DNA of 56,095 bases from Pseudopedobacter sp. (GTDB lineage: Bacteria > Bacteroidota > Bacteroidia > Sphingobacteriales > Sphingobacteriaceae): contig JACMOI010000012.1 in the NCBI GenBank assembly GCA_014378105.1, forward strand, positions 1 through 56,095. Direction: 5' to 3'. The stretch's first letter is position 1. Each line of letters begins with the position of its first letter. The notes beneath the pieces are model-generated. The model did not search any database. It was not told where the DNA came from and saw only the letters and a list, made by a program, of their open reading frames with translations. This document shows positions 25,743 to 35,052 of the stretch, one piece after another. A program made the translations under genes and the position numbers.

Positions 25743-26597
25743 TCAATTTGATAATCTAAAAACAATAGGCATGATGTAAGAAACTCTTACTGCTCGCCCG
25801 TTTTGATAACCTGGCGACCAAAATGGTGATTTCTTAATTACTCGAATCGCTTCCTCATCACAACCAGCACCAATACCTCTCAAAATTTTAAGATTAGTTA
25901 TTTCTCCGTTAGTTTCTATTACAAAAGAAACAATTACCCTTCCGCCGATACTATTTTCTCTCGCCAAATTTGGATATCTTAAATTTTTACTCAAAAATTT
26001 AGACCATTCATCCATTCCGCCAGGGAATTGTGGGTACTTCTCAATATTATACATATTGTATGTCCCTTCTCCACTATCTTCTTTTGCATTACCATTTCCT
26101 CCCTTTTCATTGAGGATAACTAGTGTACTATTTTCACCAGATTCTTTACCTTTAATATCTAATGAACCAATTATATTTTTATCTATATCCGCTATAGTTG
26201 GAATTTCAATTGTGGGTATATTGTCCGCTACCACCCTTGGTTGATTATATTTTATTTGATTAAACTCTTCCTGATGAGATACAGGTTCTGAAACCTTTAT
26301 CTTTTGCTCTTTGGGCTTTGGTAGCTCTTTCTTAGTTAAATCTACTTCGATAATTTGAATAGAATCTTTATTGATTAAAGGAATTGTTCCTTGGTCGGGA
26401 TTTAGATTTCCCGTTCTATTATAAGCCGCTGATAAAAGAATAGTGCTACAGAATAATCCTGTGGCAATAAACATTGCTCTTTTTAAGTATTTCCCTGATT
26501 CCTTTCTTAAAACAAAAGCACCATAAGATTGATTTCTGTTGGCGAAAACAACATCGAGCCACTCGATGCTATTAACATTTAATTTTGAATTGAACAT
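25743..26597 (-). CDS. TonB family energy transducer
   Basis: A 284-residue inner-membrane protein anchored by one helix at about residues 37-57. The periplasmic middle is rich in Pro, Lys and Glu (ELPKPKEQKIKVSEP), and the C-terminal 95 residues are a TonB domain (YPQFPGGMDEWSKFLSKNLRYP, GGRVIVSFVIETNGEITNL, then FWSPGYQNGRAVRVSYIMPIVF). TonB passes the energy of ExbB-ExbD to outer-membrane receptors. The N-terminal FVLRKESGKYLKRA resembles the Bacteroidota group of TonB proteins. No exbBD or receptor lies next to it. It is flanked by terminators, so it is a monocistronic unit. Confidence 0.9.
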   Translation of the reverse strand: MFNSKLNVNSIEWLDVVFANRNQSYGAFVLRKESGKYLKRAMFIATGLFCSTILLSAAYNRTGNLNPDQGTIPLINKDSIQIIEVDLTKKELPKPKEQKIKVSEPVSHQEEFNQIKYNQPRVVADNIPTIEIPTIADIDKNIIGSLDIKGKESGENSTLVILNEKGGNGNAKEDSGEGTYNMYNIEKYPQFPGGMDEWSKFLSKNLRYPNLARENSIGGRVIVSFVIETNGEITNLKILRGIGAGCDEEAIRVIKKSPFWSPGYQNGRAVRVSYIMPIVFRLSN

Positions 26598-26691
26598 AGG
26601 TGTTTTCTTTAAATGGTTAATTACTTTTACTGAAGTTAATTAAACAAATCACCAAATGTTAAACTGTTGATTTAACGGCATTTTATAAAAA

Positions 26692-26728
26692 GGAAAAGGT
26701 CAAACTGTTATCAAATCTGACCTTTTCC
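26692..26728 (-). terminator. Intrinsic terminator of porin gene
   Basis: GGAAAAGGTCA (26692-26702) pairs with TGACCTTTTCC (26718-26728), 11 bp. On the minus strand a T-rich run follows. It lies 23 bp after the porin stop. Confidence 0.88.
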
Positions 26729-26751
26729 AATCATCACTTATTGATCCTTAA

Positions 26752-27777
26752 TTAAAAGGCATACACAAATGCTAAAGAAAATTGTGAAGCTGATTTAGTA
26801 GCCAATTTATTTTTATCTAAAAATCCAAAACCATTTGTTTTTGAATTATCCAACCTAATTTCAGGAATAAGTCTAAAACCACCAGTTTTTAAATTCGCCG
26901 TTAAAGTTAAAGCGGTTACTCCTTCTTTAGGAGTTGAATCTTTAATCTTAAAAAATTCACCTCTTAAACCTAAAGCAAAATCATTGGTTACACTAATTTG
27001 TGGATAAAGGGCAACACCAGAGAATCCTCCATTATTTTTACCCGGTGCTGAATAATCAGCTGCATTTAAACCTAGCATAAATTTCTCTGTAATTTGATAA
27101 GAAGTTGTTAAATCGAATTCAGTTCCTGCTGGTTTGCCAGTCAACACATTTAAATAGGCTGTCCATCCTTTCACTGGGGTAATTGAAAGTTGAGCTCCAA
27201 AATTTGAAAGTCCACGATCAGGATTTGCAACATAACCATTCCAATAAAAAGAACCTGCATTTGTATTATTAAATAAACCAACCATCACACCTACTTTATC
27301 AGAAAGTGTTACGTTAGCTTTAATACCTGCATTTTGGAACGGTCCGTTAGTAAACAAATAAGAGGTAGAATAATTAAAATTTGCAACCGGAGAAATTACT
27401 TCATATCCAACAAAAGTTCCCATGTATCCTGCAGACATGCTAAACTTACCTGTAAAAGCATAAGTAGCATATAAATTTTGAATATGAATAGTAGCGTCTG
27501 GAAGAGATTGATCACTTCTCGGTCCAAATGAAACCTCCCCAACAAATGAAGCTTTACCTGAAGATTTTTTCAAAGCTAAATCAATCATTCCTAATGATAA
27601 TGAGTTCTGATCACTAACAAAACTAGTAGGGATGTTGGCTTTCTTAGAAAAGTCGTATTTCCAATACGCATCTACAGAGCCAGAAATTTGTAATGGTGTT
27701 GATGTGGAATCGGTTTGAGCTTGGGCTGTGAATGCAATTGCAATAACCGCAGCCATAGTTAATAGTTGTTTTTTCAT
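26752..27777 (-). CDS. bbp2/OmpL-like outer-membrane porin
   Basis: A 341-residue outer-membrane protein. The signal peptide is MKKQLLTMAAVIAIAFTAQA. The mature protein matches the putative beta-barrel porin-2 (bbp2, OmpL-like) pattern of Bacteroidota, with ISGSVDAYWKYDFSK at the N-terminus, many alternating strands (FVGEVSFGPR, FALGLRGEFF) and the C-terminal aromatic (FSLAFVYAF). Members form diffusion channels. It lies directly after amt on the same strand, separated by a terminator-like hairpin, so it may serve nitrogen-compound uptake; that is inferred from position only. Confidence 0.78.
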   Translation of the reverse strand: MKKQLLTMAAVIAIAFTAQAQTDSTSTPLQISGSVDAYWKYDFSKKANIPTSFVSDQNSLSLGMIDLALKKSSGKASFVGEVSFGPRSDQSLPDATIHIQNLYATYAFTGKFSMSAGYMGTFVGYEVISPVANFNYSTSYLFTNGPFQNAGIKANVTLSDKVGVMVGLFNNTNAGSFYWNGYVANPDRGLSNFGAQLSITPVKGWTAYLNVLTGKPAGTEFDLTTSYQITEKFMLGLNAADYSAPGKNNGGFSGVALYPQISVTNDFALGLRGEFFKIKDSTPKEGVTALTLTANLKTGGFRLIPEIRLDNSKTNGFGFLDKNKLATKSASQFSLAFVYAF

Positions 27778-27833
27778 TGTTTTACTTGTTTAGAGTTGAG
27801 TTGATTATGTGTTATATTTTGATAGCACAATTA

Positions 27834-27875
27834 AAATTTCGGTAGGTATACCATTAGTTAAACCTACCGAAATTT
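27834..27875 (-). terminator. Hairpin after amt, probable terminator
   Basis: A perfect 14-bp stem (27834-27847 with 27862-27875) begins one base after the amt stop on the minus strand. The T run beyond it is weak, so it may allow some read-through to the porin gene or act as an RNA stabiliser. Confidence 0.7.
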
Positions 27876-27876
27876 C

Positions 27877-29205
27877 TTATTTTAATTTTGAAATCATTGA
27901 GGTAGTGTAAGCATGTACACCATGTTCATGGATATACAGACCTTCTATTTCTTCTTCAGCAGAAACTCTGATTCCCATAGTGTATTTCAGGATAGCAAAA
28001 AGGAGGTAAGAGGCTGAAAATGCAGCAAATCCATAGACTGTTACTCCTTTCAATTGTGCTAAGAAAGTCATATCAGTTCCCCAAATACCTACTGCTAAAG
28101 TTCCCCACACACCGCATACTAAGTGAACGGGAACAGCTCCAACAACATCGTCTAATTTTATTTTTTCTAGGAACTGAACAGCTAACACCACTAAAATACC
28201 CGCAATAAAACCAATATAAATTGCTTCCATTGGTGTCACCACATCAGCACCTGCGGTAATACCCACTAATCCTGCAAGAATACTACTCAATTCCATTCCG
28301 TAATTGTAAAATTTTAATAAAATTGTAGCTAAAATAAAAGCCCCTACAGCACCGGCACAAGCACCTAAAGTCGTATTGGTTAGCACTAAAGAAGTTAAAC
28401 CTGGATCTGATGACAAAACAGAACCACCGTTAAAACCGAACCATCCTAACCAAAGTATAAATACACCAATGGTAGCAAAAGCTAAGTTTGAAGCGGGGAA
28501 AGGATTTCCTTTTCCAGCGAAGCGACCGATACGAGGACCTAACAATATAACCCCTGCCAATGCACCCCATCCACCAACAGAATAAACCAAGGTAGAACCT
28601 GCAAAATCATGGAATCCCCAAGAAGAAACCATACCTGCACCCCACTGCCAGCTACCACAAATTAGGTAAACAACGCCTACAAAGAAAATAGTGAAGATTA
28701 GATAAGCACTAAATTTAATCCGTTCTGCTACAGCACCAGAAACAATAGTGGCGGTTGTTGCGGCAAACATAGCTTGAAACAAGAAGTCAGTATAATATGG
28801 ATAACCTGCTGCATAGGAAGAGGTGTTCCCTCCGACAGGTAATGCTAAGCCAAACCCGGCAAATCCAAACCATCCTGGTGCATCACTAAAACCTGGATAC
28901 ATCAAATTAAAACCACAAAAAGCATATAATAAAATACCTATTACAGGAGTAATTGCATTCTTAAATAGAATATTGACAGTATTTTTAGTTTGAGAAAAGC
29001 CAGCTTCCACACTGGCAAACCCTAAGTTCATAATAAATACTAGTGTAGCACATATCATCATCCAAATATTACTGGCATTAAAGAATACGGCCTTCGCTGC
29101 ATCAGCAGTTTCAGCAACTTGAACTGTTGTCAAAATAGTTGCAATTGGGAGTTTGCAACAAAAGACATAGGCGCCATTGTTTGTAACAAATAATAAATTT
29201 TCCAT
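27877..29205 (-). CDS. amt: Ammonium transporter
   Basis: A 442-residue inner-membrane Amt/Rh/MEP protein with about 11 helices. Family motifs are MNLGFASVEAGFSQTKNTVNI in helix 1-2, GFNGGSVLSSD near the middle, GAVPVHLVCGVWGTLAVGIWG near the end, and pore histidines in DFAGSTLV and VHLVCG. It imports ammonium and is usually controlled by PII (GlnK); no glnK gene lies within the window. The 29206-29702 intergenic region separates it divergently from glutamine synthetase. An unusual Cys-Cys pair sits in the N-terminal signal-like stretch (FVTNNGAYVFCCKL), so the N-terminus may need revision. Confidence 0.93.
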   Translation of the reverse strand: MENLLFVTNNGAYVFCCKLPIATILTTVQVAETADAAKAVFFNASNIWMMICATLVFIMNLGFASVEAGFSQTKNTVNILFKNAITPVIGILLYAFCGFNLMYPGFSDAPGWFGFAGFGLALPVGGNTSSYAAGYPYYTDFLFQAMFAATTATIVSGAVAERIKFSAYLIFTIFFVGVVYLICGSWQWGAGMVSSWGFHDFAGSTLVYSVGGWGALAGVILLGPRIGRFAGKGNPFPASNLAFATIGVFILWLGWFGFNGGSVLSSDPGLTSLVLTNTTLGACAGAVGAFILATILLKFYNYGMELSSILAGLVGITAGADVVTPMEAIYIGFIAGILVVLAVQFLEKIKLDDVVGAVPVHLVCGVWGTLAVGIWGTDMTFLAQLKGVTVYGFAAFSASYLLFAILKYTMGIRVSAEEEIEGLYIHEHGVHAYTTSMISKLK

Positions 29206-29702
29206 TTGTTAATTGTTTAGAGTTTATTTTTAATTAATGTTTATTTAAATATTTGTTTAGTATTTAATTTTATAAAATTTAGATTAACAATTATTTAATC
29301 ATTTTTGATATCACTAAAATGACTATTAAATAAAAAACAACAAAATAATTTAACACTATTACAATATTTTTGATAAAAGATTAAAAAAAGATTGGTTTAT
29401 TGTTCATAAATTTTAATTTTTTTAATAAAATAGTTTAAAAATTAAATTATCTTTAAAAGAAATATATGTATTTGAGAGAATATTTCAGTGAGAGCGTATA
29501 AGATTTGCTATTTTGAATGTAATTTTGGAGTGAAAATCTAATATTTCTTAAAAATTATCATTAAAATTGATTGAATTTTTAAAAATGGAGAGCAAATATT
29601 GTTTTTTTAAAAAAAATTTAGGATAAATCAATAAAATCATCTTACTTTTAGACATTATTCTAATTAAACAAAATTTTCACAACCAAATAAACAACCTATA
29701 CA
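29206..29702. promoter_or_regulatory. AT-rich divergent regulatory region between amt and glutamine synthetase
   Basis: A 497-bp, strikingly A/T-rich strip without any supportable gene. Its length and position between two divergent nitrogen genes suggest both promoters and regulator sites. I see no perfect TANNTTTG next to either gene and cannot name a binding protein. Confidence 0.5.
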
Positions 29703-31877
29703 ATGTCAACTATTAGATTTCAAGCTCTTCAATTGGTGTTAGGCAGGACTATACCAGAAGTAAAAGCACCTTCTACTAAAATTTCGGACTACTTTTCTTG
29801 TAATGTTTTTGATAAATCAAAAATGAAAGATTATTTGTCTAAAGAAGCTTTCCAAGCTATCGTAAGTGCTGGTGTTAGTGGAACCCCAATTTCGAGAGAT
29901 GTTGCCGAACATATTGCGGCCGCAATGAAGTCATGGGCCATGAGCAAAGGCGTTACACATTATACGCATTGGTTTCAACCATTAACTGGTTCAACAGCAG
30001 AAAAGCATGATTCATTTTTCGAACCAGATACAAATGGTGTTGCTGTTGAGAAATTTTCAGGAGATGCTTTAGTTCAACAAGAGCCAGATGCCTCAAGTTT
30101 CCCTAATGGAGGAATAAGAAGCACTTTTGAAGCCAGAGGTTATACTGCTTGGGATCCTTCTTCACCAGCTTTCATATTTGGTAAAACTTTATGTATTCCT
30201 ACAGTTTTTGTTTCATACACCGGCGAGGCGTTAGATTACAAAGCACCGCTTTTAAAAGCATTGTCTGTTTTGGATAAAGCCGCTGTAGATGTTTGTCATT
30301 ATTTTGATAAAAGTATCTCTAAAGTAAATTCATCTTTAGGAATAGAGCAGGAATATTTTTTGGTTGATTTGGCCTTATTTAACGCAAGACCAGATATGCT
30401 TTTAACAGGAAGAACTTTATTTGGTCATTCGTCAGCTAAAAATCAACAATTAGACGATCATTATTTTGGATCAATTCCAGAGCGTGTAGTTGCATATATG
30501 CAAGATTTTGAAACAGAAGCTTTAAAATTAGGAATTCCATTAAAAACTCGTCATAATGAGGTTGCTCCCTCACAATTTGAGTGTGCTCCTATTTACGAGG
30601 AAATCAACTTAGCGATTGATCATAATCAATTGTTGATGGATCTAATGGACAAAATAGCTAAAAGACATCATTTCAAAGTTCTACTACACGAAAAACCTTA
30701 CGCAGGCATCAATGGATCCGGTAAGCATAATAATTGGTCGCTAATTACTGATACAGGTAAAAACTTATTGTCTCCAGGAAAAACTCCTAAAAACAATTTA
30801 ATGTTCTTAACCTTCTTTGTGAATACTGTTAAAGCGGTCTATGAACATGCAGATTTACTAAGAGCATCCATCGCATCAGTAAATAACGATCACCGTTTGG
30901 GCGCTAACGAAGCCCCTCCGGCAATCATCTCTATTTTCTTAGGTTCACAATTAAATGATGTTTTAGACGAAATCGAAACTTCAAGAATCAGTAAAAAAAC
31001 CAAAGAAGACAGCACCATGTGGCATAGCATTCCTAAAATTCCATCAATTTTATTGGATAATACGGATAGAAACAGAACATCACCATTTGCTTTTACAGGG
31101 AATAAATTTGAACTAAGAGCGGTTGGTTCTTCTGCAAACTCTTCTAACCCTATGACGGTGTTAAACATGATCATGGCAGATCAATTAACTAAGTTTAAAG
31201 TTGAGGTGGATAAATTGATCAAAAAAGGTGAAAAGAAAGACGTTGCCATTTTAACTATTGTTAAAAAATACATCAAAGAATCTAAAAATATTCGTTTCGA
31301 AGGTAATGGATATAGCGATGAGTGGGCTGCAGAAGCAGAAAGAAGAGGTTTATCAAATATTAAAACAACTCCGAAAGCTTTAGACGCCTTATTGAGTGAA
31401 AAATCACTTAAATTATTCCAAGAAACAGGTGTGTTTAGTGTAAGAGAAGCTCATGCCCGTCACGAAATTTTATTAGAAGAATATTACAAAAAACTTCAAA
31501 TTGAGTCCAGAGTAATCGGAGATTTAGTCACTAATGTTGTCATTCCTGTAGCTATTAAATACCAAACTTCTATCATCGATAATGTAAGAGGTTTGAAAGA
31601 TATAGGTATGGGAGAAGATACTTATTCTGTTCAATTGATGTTTATTAAGCAAATTTCTGAACATATTAACTTTATCAAGAAAAATGTAGAGGCAATGGTG
31701 GAAGAACGTAAGAAAGCAAACGTGATTGAAGATATTCGCGATAAGTCAATTGCTTACGACGAGAAAGTTAAATCTTATTTTAACTCTATCCGTTACCATG
31801 TTGATAAATTAGAGTTATTGGTGGATGATGATATTTGGCCATTACCAAAATTTAGAGAATTATTATTTATTAAATAA
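29703..31877 (+). CDS. glnN: Glutamine synthetase type III
   Basis: A 724-residue type III glutamine synthetase, the large form found in Bacteroidota and cyanobacteria, which makes glutamine from glutamate, ammonium and ATP. Catalytic motifs are GIEQEYFLVD, the RHNEVAPSQFECAP region near 285, and INGSGKHNNWSL near 340, which binds ATP and glutamate. Type I length is about 470, and the extra C-terminal domain seen here is typical of type III. It is divergent from amt, so the two probably share nitrogen control. A clear intrinsic terminator follows. Confidence 0.95.
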   Translation: MSTIRFQALQLVLGRTIPEVKAPSTKISDYFSCNVFDKSKMKDYLSKEAFQAIVSAGVSGTPISRDVAEHIAAAMKSWAMSKGVTHYTHWFQPLTGSTAEKHDSFFEPDTNGVAVEKFSGDALVQQEPDASSFPNGGIRSTFEARGYTAWDPSSPAFIFGKTLCIPTVFVSYTGEALDYKAPLLKALSVLDKAAVDVCHYFDKSISKVNSSLGIEQEYFLVDLALFNARPDMLLTGRTLFGHSSAKNQQLDDHYFGSIPERVVAYMQDFETEALKLGIPLKTRHNEVAPSQFECAPIYEEINLAIDHNQLLMDLMDKIAKRHHFKVLLHEKPYAGINGSGKHNNWSLITDTGKNLLSPGKTPKNNLMFLTFFVNTVKAVYEHADLLRASIASVNNDHRLGANEAPPAIISIFLGSQLNDVLDEIETSRISKKTKEDSTMWHSIPKIPSILLDNTDRNRTSPFAFTGNKFELRAVGSSANSSNPMTVLNMIMADQLTKFKVEVDKLIKKGEKKDVAILTIVKKYIKESKNIRFEGNGYSDEWAAEAERRGLSNIKTTPKALDALLSEKSLKLFQETGVFSVREAHARHEILLEEYYKKLQIESRVIGDLVTNVVIPVAIKYQTSIIDNVRGLKDIGMGEDTYSVQLMFIKQISEHINFIKKNVEAMVEERKKANVIEDIRDKSIAYDEKVKSYFNSIRYHVDKLELLVDDDIWPLPKFRELLFIK

Positions 31878-31906
31878 GTATTAGGCTAAAAGTCTAAGGC
31901 TAGAAG

Positions 31907-31937
31907 CCGTTTCTATATATTAGGAACGGTTTTTTTA
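31907..31937 (+). terminator. Intrinsic terminator of glutamine synthetase gene
   Basis: A 9-bp stem (31907-31915 with 31921-31929, one G-T pair) with a 5-base loop and a run of eight T. It lies 30 bp after the stop. Confidence 0.85.
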
Positions 31938-32077
31938 TTTGGGCCTTCTGGCAGGCTGTTCGTTCATACTACACAAGCCTTAATCACAAGCCAGTATCCA
32001 CTTCCATCCTTAACGCAAAAAAAACCAAATTTTAACTTGATATCACAACTTTTACTTTTCTATTTACTACGCACACC

Positions 32078-32112
32078 CTTCTACTTTTAACTTTCTACTT
32101 TCTACTTTAACC
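32078..32112. repeat. Low-complexity CTTTCTA spacer before purM
   Basis: Near-tandem copies of CTACTTT/CTTTCTA lie immediately upstream of the purM promoter. It resembles the spacers before aroC and ssrA. The rest of 31938-32119 holds no gene. Confidence 0.6.
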
Positions 32113-32119
32113 TTTTTAA

Positions 32120-32127
32120 TATCTTTG
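32120..32127 (+). promoter_or_regulatory. -7 element of purM
   Basis: TATCTTTG ends 7 bases before the ATG at 32135, predicting a leaderless or nearly leaderless mRNA. No -33 TTG is found. Confidence 0.55.
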
Positions 32128-32134
32128 CCACAAC

Positions 32135-33313
32135 ATGAGTGATAATCGTTACAACCAACGCGGCGTATCTGCCGGAAAAGAAGATGTTCATAACGCCATT
32201 AAAAATATTGATAAAGGCATTTTTCCACAAGCTTTCTGCAAAATCATTCCCGATATTTTAGGCAATGATGACGCCTATTGCAATATTATGCATGCAGATG
32301 GCGCTGGAACTAAATCGTCTTTAGCCTATATTTATTGGAAAGAAACTGGAGATATTTCTGTGTGGAAAGGGATCGCACAAGATGCGATTATCATGAACCT
32401 AGATGATTTATTATGCGTTGGCGCAACAGACCATATTTTGTTGTCTTCAACGATTGGTAGAAATAAAAATTTAATCTCAGGCGAAGTAATTGCAGAAATC
32501 ATCAACGGCACCGAAGAGATTCTTGTTGAATTACGAGAAATGGGGATTAACATTTATTCCACAGGAGGAGAAACTGCGGATGTCGGTGATTTAGTAAGAA
32601 CCATTATTGTAGATTCTACCGTAACCTGCCGAATGAAGCGTGAAGATATCATCTCAAACCACACGATTCAGGCTGGGGATGTCATTGTCGGACTTTCCTC
32701 ATCAGGAAAAGCAACATACGAAAGTGAATATAATGGCGGTATGGGTTCTAACGGATTAACTTCTGCCCGACATGATGTTTTTAATAAAACCGTAGCTGAA
32801 AAATTCCCTGAAAGTTATGATCCAGCCGTTCCATTCGACTTGGTTTTTTCTGGACAAAAATCATTGACGGATTTGGTGAAAATTTCTGATGATTTATCTG
32901 TTACCGCTGGGAAATTGGTGCTCTCTCCTACCAGAACCTACGCTCCGGTTATCAAAAAAATATTAGACCAATACCGTTCTAAAATACATGGAATGGTACA
33001 TTGCAGCGGTGGTGCGCAAACTAAAGTACTTCATTTTATCGAGAACCTACATATCATTAAAGATAACTTATTCGCAATTCCTCCACTTTTCCAGTTAATT
33101 CAAGAACAATCTGGAACGGATTGGAAAGAGATGTATAAAGTTTTCAATATGGGACACCGTATGGAATTATACATTCCTAAAGAAATTGCTGCCGATATTA
33201 TCAAAATCTCTCAATCATTTGGTGTTGATGCACAAATTGTAGGACGCGTAGAAGATGCCGAGAAAAAACAGGTAACCATTACATCTGAAAAAGGTGAGTT
33301 TATTTACAATTGA
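32135..33313 (+). CDS. purM: Phosphoribosylformylglycinamidine cyclo-ligase (PurM-like)
   Basis: A 392-residue AIR synthase that closes FGAM to AIR, purine step 5. It starts MSDNRYNQRGVSAGKEDV, with HADGAGTKSSLAYIYWKE near 52, the MNLDDLLCVGA motif, and TGGETADVGDLVRTIIVDST near 150, as in the Bacteroidota branch of PurM. The C-terminal AIRS domain has GMVHCSGGAQTKVLHF and FNMGHRMELY. The protein is longer than the E. coli enzyme (345) and diverged, but the motif order is right. It forms a single unit, promoted by a -7 element next to the ATG, and is followed by the tandem repeat array. Confidence 0.9.
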   Translation: MSDNRYNQRGVSAGKEDVHNAIKNIDKGIFPQAFCKIIPDILGNDDAYCNIMHADGAGTKSSLAYIYWKETGDISVWKGIAQDAIIMNLDDLLCVGATDHILLSSTIGRNKNLISGEVIAEIINGTEEILVELREMGINIYSTGGETADVGDLVRTIIVDSTVTCRMKREDIISNHTIQAGDVIVGLSSSGKATYESEYNGGMGSNGLTSARHDVFNKTVAEKFPESYDPAVPFDLVFSGQKSLTDLVKISDDLSVTAGKLVLSPTRTYAPVIKKILDQYRSKIHGMVHCSGGAQTKVLHFIENLHIIKDNLFAIPPLFQLIQEQSGTDWKEMYKVFNMGHRMELYIPKEIAADIIKISQSFGVDAQIVGRVEDAEKKQVTITSEKGEFIYN

Positions 33314-33323
33314 TATATTTTCT

Positions 33324-33740
33324 CCGTTATGCTGACGAAAGGAAGCATCGCATTCTATAATCATGCCTATTGAATGGCAACACTGCCAGTGTGATGTTTC
33401 GCTCTGCTCAACATGACGAAACCTTCGCACCCCGTCATACTGACGAAAGGAAGCATCTCATTCTACAATCATGCCTATTGAATGGCAACACTGCCGGTAT
33501 GATGTTTCGATCTGCTCAACATGACGAAACCTTCGCATCCCGTCATGATGACGAAAGGAAGTATCTCATTATATAATCAAGCATATTGAATGGCAACACT
33601 GCCAGTGTGATGTTTCGATCTGCTCAACATGACGAAACCTTCGCATCCCGTCATGCTGACTAAAGGAAGCATCTCATTCTACAATCATGCCTACTGAATG
33701 GCAACACTGCCGGTGATGTTTCGCTCTGCTCAACATGACG
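33324..33740. repeat. Four tandem 108-bp palindromic repeats
   Basis: Units start at 33324, 33432, 33540 and 33648, an exact 108-bp period; the last is slightly shorter. Each begins near CCGTCATGCTGACG, includes AGGAAGCATCTCA, and ends in GTGATGTTTCGATCTGCTC then CATGACG, so each unit can fold back on itself (CGTCATG with CATGACG). The 108-bp period is a multiple of three, which produces an accidental open frame here. The same core occurs at 18.2-18.5 kb and, more weakly, at 45.25 kb. The remaining 100 bp before the aminotransferase carry only its promoter. Confidence 0.85.
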
Positions 33741-33837
33741 CGGTGATTATTAGGATTGAAACTATTAATCAAATCATAATCCATTTTCTTAGCCAAACTA
33801 TTACAATTAAAAAGCTATCGTTTTTGAAACAAAGTTT

Positions 33838-33845
33838 TACTTTTG
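33838..33845 (+). promoter_or_regulatory. -7 element of aminotransferase gene
   Basis: TACTTTTG ends only 4 bases before the ATG at 33850, so transcription should begin at or next to the start codon. No -33 box is found. Confidence 0.5.
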
Positions 33846-33849
33846 TGCT

Positions 33850-35052
33850 ATGCCAAAAATTTCACAAAAAGGAATCGCAATGCCAGCTTCCCCTATCAGG
33901 AAGTTGACGCCTTATGCAGATAAAGCAAAATTAGCAGGTAAAAAAGTTTACCATTTAAATATCGGTCAGCCAGATATTGAGACACCCGAAATCATGCTGG
34001 ATGCAGTTAAAAATATCGATTTCAAAGTGTGGTCCTACACTGCCTCTGAAGGAACTTTAAGCTACCGAACTAAATTAGCATCTTACTACAACAAACTGAA
34101 TTACAACATTACACCTGAGGATATTATCGTAACTACTGGCGGTTCTGAGGCCATTACCATCGCTATGATGGCTTGCTTAAATCCTGGTGATGAGGTGATT
34201 ATTCCTGAGCCTTTTTATGCTAATTATAATGGTTTTGCCTGCCAAAGTGATATTGTGGTAAAACCTATTTTATCATTCATTGAAAATGGTTTTGCTTTAC
34301 CTCCTATTGCTGAATTTGAAAAGGTAATTACCGATAAAACCAAGGCTATCATCATTTGTAATCCAAATAATCCAACTGGATATTTATACAGCGAAGCAGA
34401 AATGAACGACTTAAAGGCATTGGCTTTAAAGTATGATTTATACCTATTCTCTGATGAGGCTTATCGTGAATTTTGTTATGATGGAAAAGCATTTATTTCG
34501 CCGATGCATTTAGACGGCTTGGAAGAAAATGTAATTATAATGGATACTGTTTCTAAAAGATACAGTGCATGCGGAGCAAGATTAGGCTGCTTAATCACCA
34601 AAAATAAGGCAGTAATTGCGACAGCCCTAAAATTTGCGCAAGCTAGATTAAGCCCAGGAATGGTTGAACAAATTGCAGGAACTGCTGCTGTAGACACACC
34701 AGATGCTTATTTCGAAAAAGTAAATAAGGAATATACGCACAGAAGAGATGTTTTAGTGAGTGCCTTGAATAAAATGGAAGGTGTTTTTTGCCCAAACCCA
34801 GGCGGTGCTTTTTATGTGGTAGCCTCATTGCCCATTGATAATGCAGATCAATTTTGTCAATGGATATTAGAAGATTTTTCTTTCGAAAACCAAACCGTGA
34901 TGATGGCTCCAGCAACCGGCTTTTATTCTACTGTTGGTGCGGGTACTAATCAGGTAAGAATGGCTTATGTTTTGAATAGTGATGATTTGCAAAATGCCAT
35001 GGTTTGTTTAGAAGAAGCGTTAAAAGTTTACCCTGGAAAAGTAGAAAGTTGA
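33850..35052 (+). CDS. PLP-dependent aminotransferase, class I
   Basis: A 400-residue fold type I aminotransferase. Landmarks are NIGQPDIETPE near residue 35, TTGGSEAITIAMMACLNPGDEVIIPEPFY near 95-130, IICNPNNPTGYLY near 175, SDEAYREFCYDG near 205, the PLP-binding Lys236 in DTVSKRYSACGARLG, and a C-terminal Arg in NQVRMAY. Relatives use aspartate, other amino acids or aromatic 2-oxo acids. It could supply the last transamination for Phe and Tyr, since no such gene lies in the aro operon, but this is inference. It is a single gene after the repeat array; its last codons run into a low-complexity spacer. Confidence 0.9.
   Translation: MPKISQKGIAMPASPIRKLTPYADKAKLAGKKVYHLNIGQPDIETPEIMLDAVKNIDFKVWSYTASEGTLSYRTKLASYYNKLNYNITPEDIIVTTGGSEAITIAMMACLNPGDEVIIPEPFYANYNGFACQSDIVVKPILSFIENGFALPPIAEFEKVITDKTKAIIICNPNNPTGYLYSEAEMNDLKALALKYDLYLFSDEAYREFCYDGKAFISPMHLDGLEENVIIMDTVSKRYSACGARLGCLITKNKAVIATALKFAQARLSPGMVEQIAGTAAVDTPDAYFEKVNKEYTHRRDVLVSALNKMEGVFCPNPGGAFYVVASLPIDNADQFCQWILEDFSFENQTVMMAPATGFYSTVGAGTNQVRMAYVLNSDDLQNAMVCLEEALKVYPGKVES

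Noticed and set aside
33370..33576. Open frames through the tandem repeat array
   Set aside because: They arise because the 108-bp repeat period is a multiple of three; the peptide is only the repeat itself.
33324..33740. The tandem array as a CRISPR
   Set aside because: Units are contiguous 108-bp palindromic repeats with no unique spacers and no cas genes in the window.
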